A stretch of 64,000 bases of DNA from Leptospira inadai serovar Lyme str. 10. Its GTDB lineage: Bacteria; Spirochaetota; Leptospiria; Leptospirales; Leptospiraceae. Location of the stretch: positions 310,001-374,000 of the forward strand of contig NZ_AHMM02000025.1 in the NCBI RefSeq assembly GCF_000243675.2, given 5' to 3'. The notes below the pieces were generated by a model. That model saw nothing but the letters and a program-made list of their open reading frames with translations, ran no database searches and had not been told where the DNA came from. Of the stretch, positions 45,050 to 55,569 are shown in pieces; within the stretch, counting starts at the first letter, position 1; each line of letters opens with the position of its first letter. The position numbers and the translations under genes were made by a program.

Positions 45050-46735
45050 TTACATAGAACCTAGTAAACTTCTAAGATTATCGATACCGTAGCGTTCGGC
45101 AAAAGTTCCGAATCTCTCTCCGGCATGACCCTCTTTCTTCCATAATTCAAACGCTTTTTCAAGCTGAACGGGGATATCGGCGAAGGCGACTTTCTTAGCT
45201 ACGTAGTCTCCGACTTTGGTTCCTTCCGGATTACCGCCGAAGAATAACGAGTATTTTCCGCCGGCCTGTTGTCCCACGATTCCGATTTCCGCAGAATAAG
45301 GTCTTGCACAACCGTTCGGACAACCCGTCATTCTCACGATCGGAGCTCTATCATTTAAATCTAATTTATCTAAAACCTTTTGAATTTCTTCCAGTAATTG
45401 CGGGAAGGTTCTTTCGGATTCCGTTAAGGCCAAGCCGCAGGTCGGAAGCGCAGGACACGCCAATGCACGATCGTATAAAGGCTTGGGGGACGCAGGATCT
45501 ACTTTATAATTTCTTAATTTAGTTTCTATTTTTTCCCGGTCTTCCTTGTCGATCCCCATTAAAATCAAATCCTGATCTGGAGTCACTTGAACATCCAACT
45601 GGAGAGTGGAAATGATATCCTTTAAAGCGGTCTTTAGAGGTCTGTCCGGAAAATCTTTGATTCGTCCCGACAGAGTATGAAAGCCCAATGAATAAGTTCC
45701 GTCTCCCCTTACGGTCCAGCCTAGGTAATTCGGAGTTTCCCATTTAGGAAGCGGCTTACTCGTATCGAATTTCGAACCGGATCTTTTTTCGACTTCCGAT
45801 CGGAACCATTCGACTCCTTTTTCGGCTAGAACGTATTTAAGGCGAGCATGCTTACGATTCGTTCGATCTCCGAAGTCCCGGTGAGAAGTTACGATTCCTT
45901 CGGCCACGGAAATTAAATCGTTTGCGGGAATCCATCCGAGTAAATCGGCAGCTCTCGGGTAAGTCTCAGGTTTATTATGAGTCATTCCTAAGCCACCACC
46001 CGCAAAAACGAAATACCCGTCGATTTTTTGATCCTCACTTAACGTCGCGGCAAAACCCATATCGTTGGTATAGATATCGACGGAATTGTTACCGGCAAGA
46101 GTGATCGCAATTTTGAATTTTCTAGGAAGATAAATCTTTCCGTAAATTCGATCCTCTTCCTCTTCCTTGTTGATTTGCGTTTCGCCCAGCCAAACTTCGG
46201 CATATGCTCTGCTTTTGTATTTGAAATGATCGGATAGCAATTGAGCGAATTCGTCCAATTGGTCCAAGTCCTTTCTTCCCCAAGGATTGAGCGCTTGGGT
46301 AACATTTCTGACTACGTCTCCGCAAGCGCCCATTGTGGATAAATTCACCTTATCGACCGCTTGCATAATCGGTCGAAGATCGGTTAAGCGAATCGTATGC
46401 ATCTGAATGGATTGGCGAGTTGTTAAACGAAGAGCTCCGCCCGCAAATTTATCCCCCAACTCGTCCCAGACCAAATATTGCCGAGCGGTCAATCTTCCTC
46501 CGGGTATTCGACCCCTGATCATAAAAGAGGTCGGATTTTCGATGAAGTCGCCGTTTGCGTCTTTTCTTCGATCTCTATCCTTCTGTTGATACATCCCATG
46601 GAATTTAATCAATTGGCGATCATCGTCCGCAAATTCTTCCGCTTGGGTCTCGACCGCATCTCTAATCTTTCCCCTAAGCCCGTGAGACGCTAATTTAATG
46701 TGCTCGACTTCGTTGAGTTCTTTTTCTTCTGACAT
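45050..46735 (-). CDS. cysI: Assimilatory sulfite (nitrite) reductase hemoprotein
   Basis: This siroheme/[4Fe-4S] enzyme reduces sulfite to sulfide with six electrons. The cluster and siroheme Cys are in ACPALPTCGL and TGCPNGCARPY. Two ferredoxin-like half domains repeat around KFKIAITLAGN and LGWTVRGDG. Length 561 fits CysI. It is last in an operon whose other genes supply sulfite and siroheme, which argues for sulfite rather than nitrite as substrate. The electron donor flavoprotein (cysJ) is not here. Confidence 0.93.
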   Translation of the reverse strand: MSEEKELNEVEHIKLASHGLRGKIRDAVETQAEEFADDDRQLIKFHGMYQQKDRDRRKDANGDFIENPTSFMIRGRIPGGRLTARQYLVWDELGDKFAGGALRLTTRQSIQMHTIRLTDLRPIMQAVDKVNLSTMGACGDVVRNVTQALNPWGRKDLDQLDEFAQLLSDHFKYKSRAYAEVWLGETQINKEEEEDRIYGKIYLPRKFKIAITLAGNNSVDIYTNDMGFAATLSEDQKIDGYFVFAGGGLGMTHNKPETYPRAADLLGWIPANDLISVAEGIVTSHRDFGDRTNRKHARLKYVLAEKGVEWFRSEVEKRSGSKFDTSKPLPKWETPNYLGWTVRGDGTYSLGFHTLSGRIKDFPDRPLKTALKDIISTLQLDVQVTPDQDLILMGIDKEDREKIETKLRNYKVDPASPKPLYDRALACPALPTCGLALTESERTFPQLLEEIQKVLDKLDLNDRAPIVRMTGCPNGCARPYSAEIGIVGQQAGGKYSLFFGGNPEGTKVGDYVAKKVAFADIPVQLEKAFELWKKEGHAGERFGTFAERYGIDNLRSLLGSM

Positions 46736-46773
46736 CGTAGGGATTCGTCCTTTTATATTAGCTTTTATTAATT

Positions 46774-47367
46774 CTATATTTTTGCTTTTAGGTATTTCTC
46801 TCGAAATCCTTGAAGCAGTTCTCTCAAGGCGATTTTCCTGGTTTCGGGATCGCCTAAACGTAGTTTTGTGATTTTTCGTATTTCAAACAAATCGATTAAA
46901 TCGTTCTCATGGTCCGCCGGCAATAACTCTTCCAAAATCGTTCGTAGAGTACCGGATAAACCGGCAAATTCTCCTTGAGTCGATACGGCGACCCGCAACG
47001 GTCCCCGATCGAAAAAAGCGGCGGAATAAAAATCGCAACTTTCCGGATCGTCGGCGCAGTTGATCCAAATTCCCAATCGCTTAGCTTCCGACACCAATCG
47101 TCGATTCGTCTCCCTATCGTTAGTCGCGGAGTATATGAGTTGAAACCCGGACAGATCGGATAGCTCGACCGATTTTTGAAGCAAAGAAATATCCGATCGA
47201 TCCGCTAAAAGCTTCTTTACATCCGGATGAATTTCTCGCGCCAGAACGGTTAGCCTACAACCGGTTCCCAATAAGGAACCGAGTTTTTCTAAGGCCACTT
47301 TTCCTCCGCCCACGAGAAGGACATCCTTACCCTCAAGTTTCAAGAATACCGGAAGTAAACCGTTCAT
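46774..47367 (-). CDS. Precorrin-2 dehydrogenase / sirohydrochlorin ferrochelatase (CysG N-terminal type)
   Basis: This 197-residue protein has a Rossmann nucleotide site, VLLVGGGKVALEKL, at about residues 15-28. SGFQLIYSATNDRETNRRL and WINCADDPESCDFYSAAFFDRGPLRVAVSTQG are typical of MET8/CysG-N. It oxidises precorrin-2 and inserts iron to give siroheme. It overlaps cobA by 4 bases; together they do the work of fused CysG. It serves CysI downstream. Confidence 0.92.
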   Translation of the reverse strand: MNGLLPVFLKLEGKDVLLVGGGKVALEKLGSLLGTGCRLTVLAREIHPDVKKLLADRSDISLLQKSVELSDLSGFQLIYSATNDRETNRRLVSEAKRLGIWINCADDPESCDFYSAAFFDRGPLRVAVSTQGEFAGLSGTLRTILEELLPADHENDLIDLFEIRKITKLRLGDPETRKIALRELLQGFREKYLKAKI

Positions 47368-48140
47368 TTTTGTGAATCGTACGGAAATCGTTTATCCGTC
47401 CTCTCAAAATCGATTCGATCGGGAAGTAATCCTACTACTGCTCCGATATAAATGATTCCCGGACCGGTTCCAATTTTAGGAATTCCTTCTTTAGCTGCGA
47501 CGCCTAGGGTTCTGACCGTAGTTTTTTGATCGGGAAGGCTGGCATTTTCCACTAATGCAACCGGCAATTCGGAATCGGCTCCGTGCTGAATCAATTTACT
47601 TGCAATTTTTTGAATGGAACAAGTCCCCATAAATAATGCGATAGTTCCCTTGAATTGCGCGAACCATTCCCAGTCCGTCTCTTCATTCAAGACGGTATGA
47701 CCGTCCATGATCAATACCTGTCTGGACAGACCTCTATGCGTTAACGGAAATCCTGCGCCGGAAGAACCTCCCGTCAAGGAGCTCACGCCGGGAACGATTT
47801 CGTATCGAATTCCCTTGGCCCGAATCGCCTCTAATTCTTCCCCCCCTCTTCCGAATAGAAAAGGGTCTCCGCCTTTTAATCGAACCACGGTTTTACCCGA
47901 AAGCGAATATCGAATGAGTAGGTCCTGAATTTCAGCCTGGGTAGCCGAATGTTGTCCGGCACGTTTACCTACGTAATGCGTGATCGCTTCCTCAGGAAAT
48001 AGCTCTAAAAAGGAAGGATCTAGTAAGGCATCATATAGAATGACTTCGGCGTTCCGCAAAATTCGGAGTGCACGAAGGGTTAAAAGATCCGGGTTCCCCG
48101 GTCCGGCACCGACTAAATATACTTTTCCTTCCTTATTCAT
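47364..48140 (-). CDS. cobA: Uroporphyrinogen-III C-methyltransferase
   Basis: Uses two S-adenosylmethionine molecules to convert uroporphyrinogen III into precorrin-2, the branch point to siroheme and B12. Signature motifs are YLVGAGPGNPDLLTLRA at the N-terminus, VRLKGGDPFLFGRGGEE, and VPGVSSLTGG. Length 258 is usual. It sits within the sulfate operon, so the main demand is siroheme, but the product may also feed cobalamin. Confidence 0.95.
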   Translation of the reverse strand: MNKEGKVYLVGAGPGNPDLLTLRALRILRNAEVILYDALLDPSFLELFPEEAITHYVGKRAGQHSATQAEIQDLLIRYSLSGKTVVRLKGGDPFLFGRGGEELEAIRAKGIRYEIVPGVSSLTGGSSGAGFPLTHRGLSRQVLIMDGHTVLNEETDWEWFAQFKGTIALFMGTCSIQKIASKLIQHGADSELPVALVENASLPDQKTTVRTLGVAAKEGIPKIGTGPGIIYIGAVVGLLPDRIDFERTDKRFPYDSQK

Positions 48141-48157
48141 TATAATTTCCTAATGAA

Positions 48158-49402
48158 TTATCGAGGAATTCCCACGATCATTCCGGCGCCCACGGTATTA
48201 TTGGTGCCCTCATCCACAAGGACGAAGCTTCCGGTTCCCCTGTTCTTGGAATATTCGTCGAAGGCGATCGGCTTTGCAGTTCGAATTCGAATCCTTCCGA
48301 TTTCATTTAAACCCAATTGTGAAGCGTCAAGTTTTTCATGAGTTTGGGTTTCTATCCTAAAGGAGATCTCCCTGACGGCCGCCTTTACGGATCCGGTCGT
48401 TTGCCTTAATAGATACTTATTTCCGGGTAGAAGAACTTTCGTATCCATCCAACAAATGTCCGCCTCCAAATCCTGGGAAACGGAAGGAAGGGAATCGGTT
48501 AATGCGATCATGTCTCCGCGCCCTATATCTATTTCGTCTTCCAGCAGGATCGTAACGGACATCGGAGCAAACGCCTCCTGGACGCTTCCTTCGTACGTAT
48601 CGATGGATTTAATTCTAGATCGTAGTCCGTTCGGTAGAACTACGATCTCGTCGCCTTTCTTAAAAAGTCCGCTCCTGATCTGACCGGCATAACCTCTGTA
48701 GTCGTGATATTCTTCCGTTTGCGGACGAATTACGTATTGAACCGGAAATCTCGCTTCGTGCTTACTCTCATCGGAGTCGATATCGATTTCTTCCAAATAT
48801 CCCAGCAAGGTTTTCCCTTTCCACCAAGACATATCGAGGGACGGCTCCACCACATTATCTCCGTTAAGCGCAGAAATAGGAATGAATTCGATTTCCTTAA
48901 TGCCTAATTCGGTCGCAAATTTTTGGTACGCAGTTTTGATTTCTTCGAATCTCTCCTGAGAGAAGCCTACTAAATCCATTTTATTAATGCAAACCACAAG
49001 GTATGGAATTCGTAGCAATGAAGCGATGTATGAATGTCGATAGGTTTGTTCGATCACTCCCTTTCTCGCATCCACAAGTATGATAGCCAGATCGACGTTC
49101 GAAGCGCCTGTAACCATATTTCGGGTATACTGAACATGACCGGGAGCGTCCGCGATGATGAATTTCCTTTTAGGCGTGGAAAAGTATTTATAAGCGACGT
49201 CGATCGTTATTCCTTGCTCTCTTTCCGCCTTTAGTCCGTCCGTTAAAAGAGCGAGATTTACCTGACCATTCACCTGGCCGGCTCTCTCGATCGCTTCCAA
49301 CTGATCCTGAAAAACGGATTTGCTGTCGTAAAGAAGTCTTCCGATCAGCGTAGATTTTCCGTCATCCACGCTTCCTGCAGTAATAAAACGTAATAAATCC
49401 AT
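48158..49402 (-). CDS. cysN: Sulfate adenylyltransferase subunit 1 (GTPase)
   Basis: The GTP-binding subunit of ATP sulfurylase. P-loop GSVDDGKSTLIGRLLYD is at residues 10-26, followed by the switch DAPGHVQYTRN and NKMD. EF-Tu-like domains 2 and 3 follow. It ends at 414 residues with no fused APS kinase domain. It overlaps cysD by one base and drives APS formation with GTP hydrolysis. Confidence 0.96.
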   Translation of the reverse strand: MDLLRFITAGSVDDGKSTLIGRLLYDSKSVFQDQLEAIERAGQVNGQVNLALLTDGLKAEREQGITIDVAYKYFSTPKRKFIIADAPGHVQYTRNMVTGASNVDLAIILVDARKGVIEQTYRHSYIASLLRIPYLVVCINKMDLVGFSQERFEEIKTAYQKFATELGIKEIEFIPISALNGDNVVEPSLDMSWWKGKTLLGYLEEIDIDSDESKHEARFPVQYVIRPQTEEYHDYRGYAGQIRSGLFKKGDEIVVLPNGLRSRIKSIDTYEGSVQEAFAPMSVTILLEDEIDIGRGDMIALTDSLPSVSQDLEADICWMDTKVLLPGNKYLLRQTTGSVKAAVREISFRIETQTHEKLDASQLGLNEIGRIRIRTAKPIAFDEYSKNRGTGSFVLVDEGTNNTVGAGMIVGIPR

Positions 49403-50310
49403 CAGAAATAACCGCCTCGCTTACGCTCTTCCATAGCCGCTTCGGATCTTCTATCGTCCAAACGGGAACCTCGCTCCGTCGTTCGAGAGGTTTGTATTTC
49501 GCGAATGATATCCTCCAGCGAATTCGCCTCGGATTCCACGGCTGCCGTACAAGTCATATCTCCGACCGTCCTAAACCGAACGGTTCGTTCCTCAACCTTA
49601 TCGTTCGAATCTAAATTAATGAATTTGGAAACTGGGAAAATCAAATTTTCTCTCCACACGATTTCCCGCTTGTGCGAGAAGTAAAGAGAAGGAAGTTCTA
49701 TATTTTCGGTTTTGATATATTCCCATACGTCAAGTTCGGTCCAATTGCTTATCGGGAAAACGCGAACGTTTTCACCCACATGTATTTTACCGTTGTATAT
49801 ATTCCAAAGTTCAGGGCGTTGCAATTTCGGGTCCCAACCGCCAAACTCGTCTCTTACGGAAAAAACCCTTTCCTTGGCCCTAGCCTTTTCCTCGTCTCTT
49901 CTAGCTCCGCCGATACACGCGTCGAATTTGAATTCGGTAATCGTATCGAGCAACGTTACGGTCTGAATGCCGTTACGACTCGGAAATTTCCCTTTTTCTT
50001 CCACCGCCTTTCCCTGATCGATGGAATCCTGGACGTAACGCACGATCAATTTCTCTCCGGTTTTTTCGGCCAATCTATCACGAAAATCTAATGCTTCCTG
50101 AAAATTATGCCCCGTATCTATATGAACTAACGGAAACGGAAACTTTCCCGGTCGAAAGGCTTTTAAGGCAAGATGCACCAGCGTGATAGAATCTTTTCCG
50201 CCGGAAAATAATAGCGCCGGTCTCTCGAATTGGGCGGCAACTTCCCTAAGTATATAAATCGATTCCGCTTCTAGCTGCTGTAGATGCGATAAGCGAGTCC
50301 GCGTAGTCAT
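49402..50310 (-). CDS. cysD: Sulfate adenylyltransferase subunit 2
   Basis: The catalytic subunit that forms adenosine 5'-phosphosulfate (APS) from ATP and sulfate. The PP-loop LLFSGGKDSITLVHL is near residues 33-47, and the C-terminus ends in RRSEAAMEERKRGGYF as in the family. It overlaps cysH upstream and cysN downstream, so translation is coupled. It acts with CysN. Confidence 0.97.
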   Translation of the reverse strand: MTTRTRLSHLQQLEAESIYILREVAAQFERPALLFSGGKDSITLVHLALKAFRPGKFPFPLVHIDTGHNFQEALDFRDRLAEKTGEKLIVRYVQDSIDQGKAVEEKGKFPSRNGIQTVTLLDTITEFKFDACIGGARRDEEKARAKERVFSVRDEFGGWDPKLQRPELWNIYNGKIHVGENVRVFPISNWTELDVWEYIKTENIELPSLYFSHKREIVWRENLIFPVSKFINLDSNDKVEERTVRFRTVGDMTCTAAVESEANSLEDIIREIQTSRTTERGSRLDDRRSEAAMEERKRGGYF

Positions 50311-51038
50311 ACTTGCGATCCTTTTTTACGTACGAGTTTTCCGTCGACCCAATGTAATCCGCATTCTTTGGTGGATTCGTTTTCCCACCACCAGCGACCG
50401 GCTCGGAGGTCTTCTCCCGGAAGTATCGCTCTAGTGCAAGGCGCACAACCGATGCTGGGAAAACCTTTATCATGAAGTGGGTTATACGGAATTTGGTGCG
50501 TATCTATGTACGATTTAGTATCTTCCCAGCTCCAATCCAAGATGGGATGGAATTTAAGGATATCACGGGAGGAATCCAATTCGACTTTCGGTAAATCTCC
50601 CCGAGATCCTGATTGTTCGCTTCGAATTCCCGTAATCCATAATTTAGCGTCTACTAACGCCCGATTCAAAGGAACGACTTTACGGATATGGCAACATTCT
50701 TTACGATTTTCTATGGAATCATAGAATGAGTCGGGCCCTTTCTCGTTCACGAGTTTTTCCACTGCATCCGTATCCGGAAAATAGGTCAGGATTTTTTTCC
50801 CATACATTCCGTTAGTTCGTTTGTGCAATTCGTAGGTTTCGCTAAAGAGCCTACCGGTATCTAATGTAAAGATTCGTATTCCGAGATTTTGGGAAAAAAT
50901 AGCGTGAGTGATGGCTTGGTCTTCTAGGCCGAAGCTCGTCGAAAAAACGGCAGTGCCGGGAAATTCTTTGTCTATCAGAACCAAGGATTCTTCCAATCCA
51001 AGGCCTTTTAACTTGTTCTCCAGCTCTAAAGGGTTCAT
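50307..51038 (-). CDS. cysH: Adenylyl-sulfate (APS) reductase, CysH family
   Basis: Reduces activated sulfate to sulfite with thioredoxin. It has the PP-loop-type STSFGLEDQAITHAI, the RKECCHIRK Cys pair and the second GCAPCTRAI pair. These four Cys bind a [4Fe-4S] cluster and mark the APS-reducing (bacterial/plant) type; PAPS reductases lack them. The C-terminal KECGLHWVDG holds the catalytic Cys. ATG 51038 (MNPLELEN) is preferred because AAGGTG precedes it; a start at 51098 would extend over the upstream dyad. First gene of the operon. Confidence 0.95.
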   Translation of the reverse strand: MNPLELENKLKGLGLEESLVLIDKEFPGTAVFSTSFGLEDQAITHAIFSQNLGIRIFTLDTGRLFSETYELHKRTNGMYGKKILTYFPDTDAVEKLVNEKGPDSFYDSIENRKECCHIRKVVPLNRALVDAKLWITGIRSEQSGSRGDLPKVELDSSRDILKFHPILDWSWEDTKSYIDTHQIPYNPLHDKGFPSIGCAPCTRAILPGEDLRAGRWWWENESTKECGLHWVDGKLVRKKGSQV

Positions 51039-51372
<334 letters not shown>

Positions 51373-52290
51373 TTAGTTTACGGGAAGCCCTAGGTCATTT
51401 CGCAAAATTCGGTCGGCGGGAAAATGCTTTTCCCAGTACGCAATCCTGGATAAGCGTCGAAACTTTGCGGTAGTCGTCAGCAATCTAGGTTCAGACCGAA
51501 AATCTCCATCGGGGTAAGTTTCTTCCCAACCTACAATTTTATAGGGAAAGGCAGATTCAAAATCGATTTTCAAAGTTCGTTTCAACTCGGGATATAGGAG
51601 CTCGTAGCGAGAAACTTTTTCGGATATTTTTTGAATCTGTGCGCTCGCGAAGGCCGGAACCGGATCCCCATGTGTAAATCGAATATAGAACAAGCCGGGC
51701 AAAATTCGGATCTTCCCGACGGGAAGTTTATCCGGAGCCAATCGAATCCGATTCCATATTTCGTCCTCTAAAATCGATTCTTCGATTTTACGTTTCCGAT
51801 CGCCCTCCGCTTCAAAGTAAGAAAACGAGATTAGATTATAATCTTTGTCGTCCAAATTCAATTGAAGATAAGTCGTTCCGCACCATTCCTGAACGCTTAC
51901 AACTTCTTTAAGGCTACGTGGCGACTCGGTTCGCGGAGTGAATACGGATAGCATTAGCTTGTACGGATACATCCCGGTCAAAAAATCTTTCGTTAAATTC
52001 AGCTTTAAAATCGGAACTACGTCATCGGGAGAATTCTCCGGAAAATCGAGTTTTACCTGTTTGGAAGCGGAGAAACCCTCATGGACATAAATCATCGTCG
52101 CGATTCCATGATTGAGATTTCCGTAACGAGCTTGGACTAGATCGAATGTCGATATCTCCGCCAAGCCCGTATCCCAATACTCGGAAAATTCTTGAGCATT
52201 GCCCAACGGAGGATAATCCGATTTTGACGGACGACAGCAATTTAACGTTATAGGCAACAGAAGCAAAGCGAGAAGACGGATTCTGAACAT
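51373..52290 (-). CDS. Putative lipoprotein of a widespread uncharacterised family
   Basis: The start at 52290 (MFRIRLLALLLLP) gives a lipobox ITLNCC. The mature N-terminus YWDTGLAEISTFDLVQARYGN, then a GIATMIYVHEGFS segment, is a pattern seen in secreted proteins of Bacteroidetes and spirochaetes that are sometimes mislabelled as septum formation inhibitor. About 285 residues, beta-rich, no catalytic motif. The same-strand sulfate operon lies 334 bp downstream, and it diverges from the sulfatase-type gene at 52361. Confidence 0.78.
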   Translation of the reverse strand: MFRIRLLALLLLPITLNCCRPSKSDYPPLGNAQEFSEYWDTGLAEISTFDLVQARYGNLNHGIATMIYVHEGFSASKQVKLDFPENSPDDVVPILKLNLTKDFLTGMYPYKLMLSVFTPRTESPRSLKEVVSVQEWCGTTYLQLNLDDKDYNLISFSYFEAEGDRKRKIEESILEDEIWNRIRLAPDKLPVGKIRILPGLFYIRFTHGDPVPAFASAQIQKISEKVSRYELLYPELKRTLKIDFESAFPYKIVGWEETYPDGDFRSEPRLLTTTAKFRRLSRIAYWEKHFPADRILRNDLGLPVN

Positions 52291-52360
52291 AAACTCAAGC
52301 TCTCCTTTTCTTAGACCGACCGGTATGATTTCGAGCGATCGCAAATTCGTATCTATGTAA

Positions 52361-54361
52361 TTGACGACTTACATTCACCGGAAAAACCTTGGCCCTACGA
52401 TGGGATTCAAAATAAATAAAACTCTGTCGATTATGGGGAAGAAGGCAGTCTTACCCGCGATTCCGCTAATCCTACTAGTATCGGATCTTATTATCAGAGA
52501 TGAAGTTTTTCCGGGCTTTAGAACTCGGCAGTGGTCGTTTTATCTACTGTCGTTTATTTACTCCATCCTACTGTATTCCGCTCTAATAATCGGGCTCCGT
52601 TCTCTTTATTTTTACGGGAACAAGGGTCTTTATTGGATTTCGCTTTTACTAACGGCATTTTTCTACACGGTATGTTTGGTCGGTTCTTACGGATATTACG
52701 CATATACCGGAATCATGCCTAATTTTTTCGTCTTTTCGTTCCTGTTCCAAGAGCCGTTGAATAGTTGGACGATTTTTTGGGGAGGTTTAACCGGAGGATT
52801 GGTCGTCCTTGCCTGCCTAGTATTCCTTCTAATCGCTTCTCTCCTTTATCTTGCGACGAAAGTCCGATCGCAAAAATTTAGATTCGGAAAGATTCTGCGC
52901 GCGGCGTCGATTTTTTTCTTTTTACTGCTTACCGCGTTTCTTCATAACAACACTCGCTTCAACGATCAGGTCTACGTGTCCGATACGAACACGATCGCAT
53001 TCGTATGGAGAAACGTTTATAACCGACTTACAGGCGATAATTTAGGTTCGGCAGGGCTCCAGTCTAGAAATAAACCTAAGCTATCGAACGTAAGTTCTAA
53101 GCCCGCGTTCAACGTTCTGCTTATCGTGGCCGAAAGTTTACGTAAAAATAATATGAGTCTTTACGGTTATAAAAAAGACACGACACCTTTCCTGGTTCGG
53201 AACGTAAAAAATGCGAATCATTATTCGACGTTCGTTTTCAAACAAGCTTTCTCAAATTCGAGCTCGACCTTGCTTTCCTTTCCTAGTATACTTTCGGGAG
53301 TATCGCCGGCTCAACCCGTGCCAATGACTCATAGTTTTCCTCTTTTTTGGGAATATGCAAAGGTCTTAAATTACTCCACCTTCTACATCACTAGTCATGA
53401 TTTACAATGGAATAATTTTAAAGGCTTTTTCCGGAACTCGAGCATCGATAAAATTTGGGACAAAGAAGCGAGCGGATCGGGAGTTTTTAACGATATTGGA
53501 ATCGACGATCGCAAAACCGTAGAGGAATTTAAACGGTACGTTACATTCTTAAAGAATAAAAAAGAGAAATTCGCGGGAGTCCTTCATTTCAATACGAATC
53601 ATTTTCCCTATATAATCCCGGAAGAAGGGAAAGTATTCCCCGTCAATACGGTCCCCGATCAATACGATAACTCCGTTCGTCATATGGACAATTTGTTAAA
53701 AGAAGTTTACGAGTTTATGGAATCGGAGGGTTTAACGGAAAGCACTCTAGTTATTTTCACATCCGACCACGGAGAATCGTTATTCGAGCACGATTATCTA
53801 GGCCATATCGACAGTAATCATATCGAAACGATCGCGATTCCTATGATAATCCGGCTCCCTCATGCCCTGAGTAAGGACGGCGTCCGAACGGAGGCAATCA
53901 AAAGAAACACGACCCGCCCTGTCGCAAATACCGATATCATTCCCACAATGCTGGATGCTCTAGATTTAGAGAAGAAACCGGACGTAAAAAATTATCTTCC
54001 GAAATTGGAAGGAAAATCCCTTTTGAGAGATCTGGATGACGAAAGAAAAATTATCGTAACCAATAATAACGAGATATCGCTTTATAAAGTAGGGATCAGT
54101 TATTTAAAAGGCGATCTTCATTACCTAATGAACTTAAATACGATACCGCCGAGAGAGAAATTATACGATTTATCGAAGGACCCGAATGAATTGCGCGACC
54201 TTTGGCCCGAGCTTTCCGAAACGGAAAAAGAGGAATGCAGAAAGGAATTGCAAGAATGCGGGCTCTGTCGCGACCTCTATGAGTCGATCGGGATTCGCCC
54301 TATGAATTCCGGCGCAACCGATTCCGGGAAGTCCCGCAATAAAGCAGTTTCGGTCAAATAA
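52361..54361 (+). CDS. Sulfatase/LTA synthase-type phosphotransferase, membrane
   Basis: Five N-terminal transmembrane helices (about residues 25-200) are followed by a periplasmic alkaline-phosphatase-superfamily domain. Metal and nucleophile motifs are LLIVAESLRKNNMSLYGY, the Ser/Thr stretch SNSSSTLLSFPSILSG (candidate nucleophile Thr), and FTSDHGESLFEHDYLGH. The family includes LtaS, EptA and MdoB-type enzymes that move phosphoglycerol or phosphoethanolamine groups onto lipids or glycans. The start may be TTG 52361 or ATG 52400; none has a strong ribosome-binding site. It could modify lipid A or an envelope glycan, given the LpxL-like gene next to it. Confidence 0.86.
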   Translation: MTTYIHRKNLGPTMGFKINKTLSIMGKKAVLPAIPLILLVSDLIIRDEVFPGFRTRQWSFYLLSFIYSILLYSALIIGLRSLYFYGNKGLYWISLLLTAFFYTVCLVGSYGYYAYTGIMPNFFVFSFLFQEPLNSWTIFWGGLTGGLVVLACLVFLLIASLLYLATKVRSQKFRFGKILRAASIFFFLLLTAFLHNNTRFNDQVYVSDTNTIAFVWRNVYNRLTGDNLGSAGLQSRNKPKLSNVSSKPAFNVLLIVAESLRKNNMSLYGYKKDTTPFLVRNVKNANHYSTFVFKQAFSNSSSTLLSFPSILSGVSPAQPVPMTHSFPLFWEYAKVLNYSTFYITSHDLQWNNFKGFFRNSSIDKIWDKEASGSGVFNDIGIDDRKTVEEFKRYVTFLKNKKEKFAGVLHFNTNHFPYIIPEEGKVFPVNTVPDQYDNSVRHMDNLLKEVYEFMESEGLTESTLVIFTSDHGESLFEHDYLGHIDSNHIETIAIPMIIRLPHALSKDGVRTEAIKRNTTRPVANTDIIPTMLDALDLEKKPDVKNYLPKLEGKSLLRDLDDERKIIVTNNNEISLYKVGISYLKGDLHYLMNLNTIPPREKLYDLSKDPNELRDLWPELSETEKEECRKELQECGLCRDLYESIGIRPMNSGATDSGKSRNKAVSVK

Positions 54362-54381
54362 CCCGAAGTAGATTATCCGAT

Positions 54382-55356
54382 TCAGTTTTGGAACGGAAGT
54401 TGGAAAGCATCCCAAAAAATTTGTAATTCTTTTTCGTTCTCCGGTTTCGTATGCCAGCGCCTATGCAGCCAGAAATAATCGGCAGGATGCTCGTTAACTT
54501 CCGCTTCAAGGCGCTTGACCCATTTGAAAGTAAACTCCCGCTCCCATTTTTCAGGATCCTTCCTAGGATCGGATTGCGGGCGCTGGAATTCCTCAACATA
54601 AAAATATAATTTACCCGCGTCGTCGTACCAACTGCTGCAAAATAGAACCGGCACATCGGTCATTCTTGCAAATGTCGCGGGTCCGAGGAAGGTGGAAGCG
54701 AACCTTCCTAAAAACGGGAAGAAGGTTCCGTTCTTCCCCGCATCTTGATCGGAAATAAATGCGACTAATTTTCCTTGTTTAAGAAGACTTAATGCTTTTC
54801 GCGGGCTTTCATCCGTGTATACGAGTTTGATTCCTTGAGTCGCTCGGTTGCGTTCGATCCAAGCGTTCGACCAGGGATTACTTTGTCGTTTAGCAAAAAC
54901 GTAAAGGTCGTTTTTAGGAGCGGAATGGCAGGCAGAAACTCCCATCGTCTCCCAATTCCCGAGGTGCCCCAAAACCAATATGCCGCCTTTTGCGAAGAGG
55001 CGGGCATGAGTTTCCCGATCGGGTAAAAGTGTTACCCAATCATTTAGAAACTCGTTATTCATGCGGGGTTCTTCGCAAAATTCGTTGGCCATATTCGCCA
55101 GATTTCGCAGGTTATGAGTGATTAATGTCCGCACTTCCGAGTCGGTCTTCGTAGGAAAGGCCAATCGAATATGTCGCTCGATTCGATTCTTAGCGGAACC
55201 TGTCGCTTTTCCGAGAATTTGAACGACCGAAAATAAGAGCTTACCGCGAAGTTTATAAGGAAAGAAAGAAAGGAATCCAACTAGCAGTCTCGCGAAAGCG
55301 TATTGAAGGAATTTTCTAACCTTTTTTCGCTCGCTTCTCGGTACGATCTTAGACAT
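54382..55356 (-). CDS. LpxL/HtrB-type lipid A acyltransferase family protein
   Basis: This 324-residue protein is of the lysophospholipid acyltransferase superfamily. An N-terminal membrane helix precedes the catalytic HxxxxE site in LGHLGNWETMG (about residues 132-137). DQDAGKNGTFFPFLG and the C-terminal YFWLHRRWHTKPE are typical of LpxL. It adds secondary acyl chains to lipid A. It converges on the sulfatase-like gene. The exact chain or position is not predictable. Confidence 0.92.
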   Translation of the reverse strand: MSKIVPRSERKKVRKFLQYAFARLLVGFLSFFPYKLRGKLLFSVVQILGKATGSAKNRIERHIRLAFPTKTDSEVRTLITHNLRNLANMANEFCEEPRMNNEFLNDWVTLLPDRETHARLFAKGGILVLGHLGNWETMGVSACHSAPKNDLYVFAKRQSNPWSNAWIERNRATQGIKLVYTDESPRKALSLLKQGKLVAFISDQDAGKNGTFFPFLGRFASTFLGPATFARMTDVPVLFCSSWYDDAGKLYFYVEEFQRPQSDPRKDPEKWEREFTFKWVKRLEAEVNEHPADYFWLHRRWHTKPENEKELQIFWDAFQLPFQN

Positions 55357-55569
55357 AGACCAATTGAGTAGATCGGAACCGCCCGAACAAGTAGAATTTG
55401 AACGCTTCCTCCGGCGAAATATGCACTTGAATTCGAGGGAAAATTTTATTACTTTTTGATGAAAAGACGGAAAAGCGAGCCGTTAAAAGTATTTTTACGA
55501 TAGCGATGATTTACCGGTATTGCAAGTTTCCACTAATTCCGAAATTAAAGATACGAATGGAAAATAGAG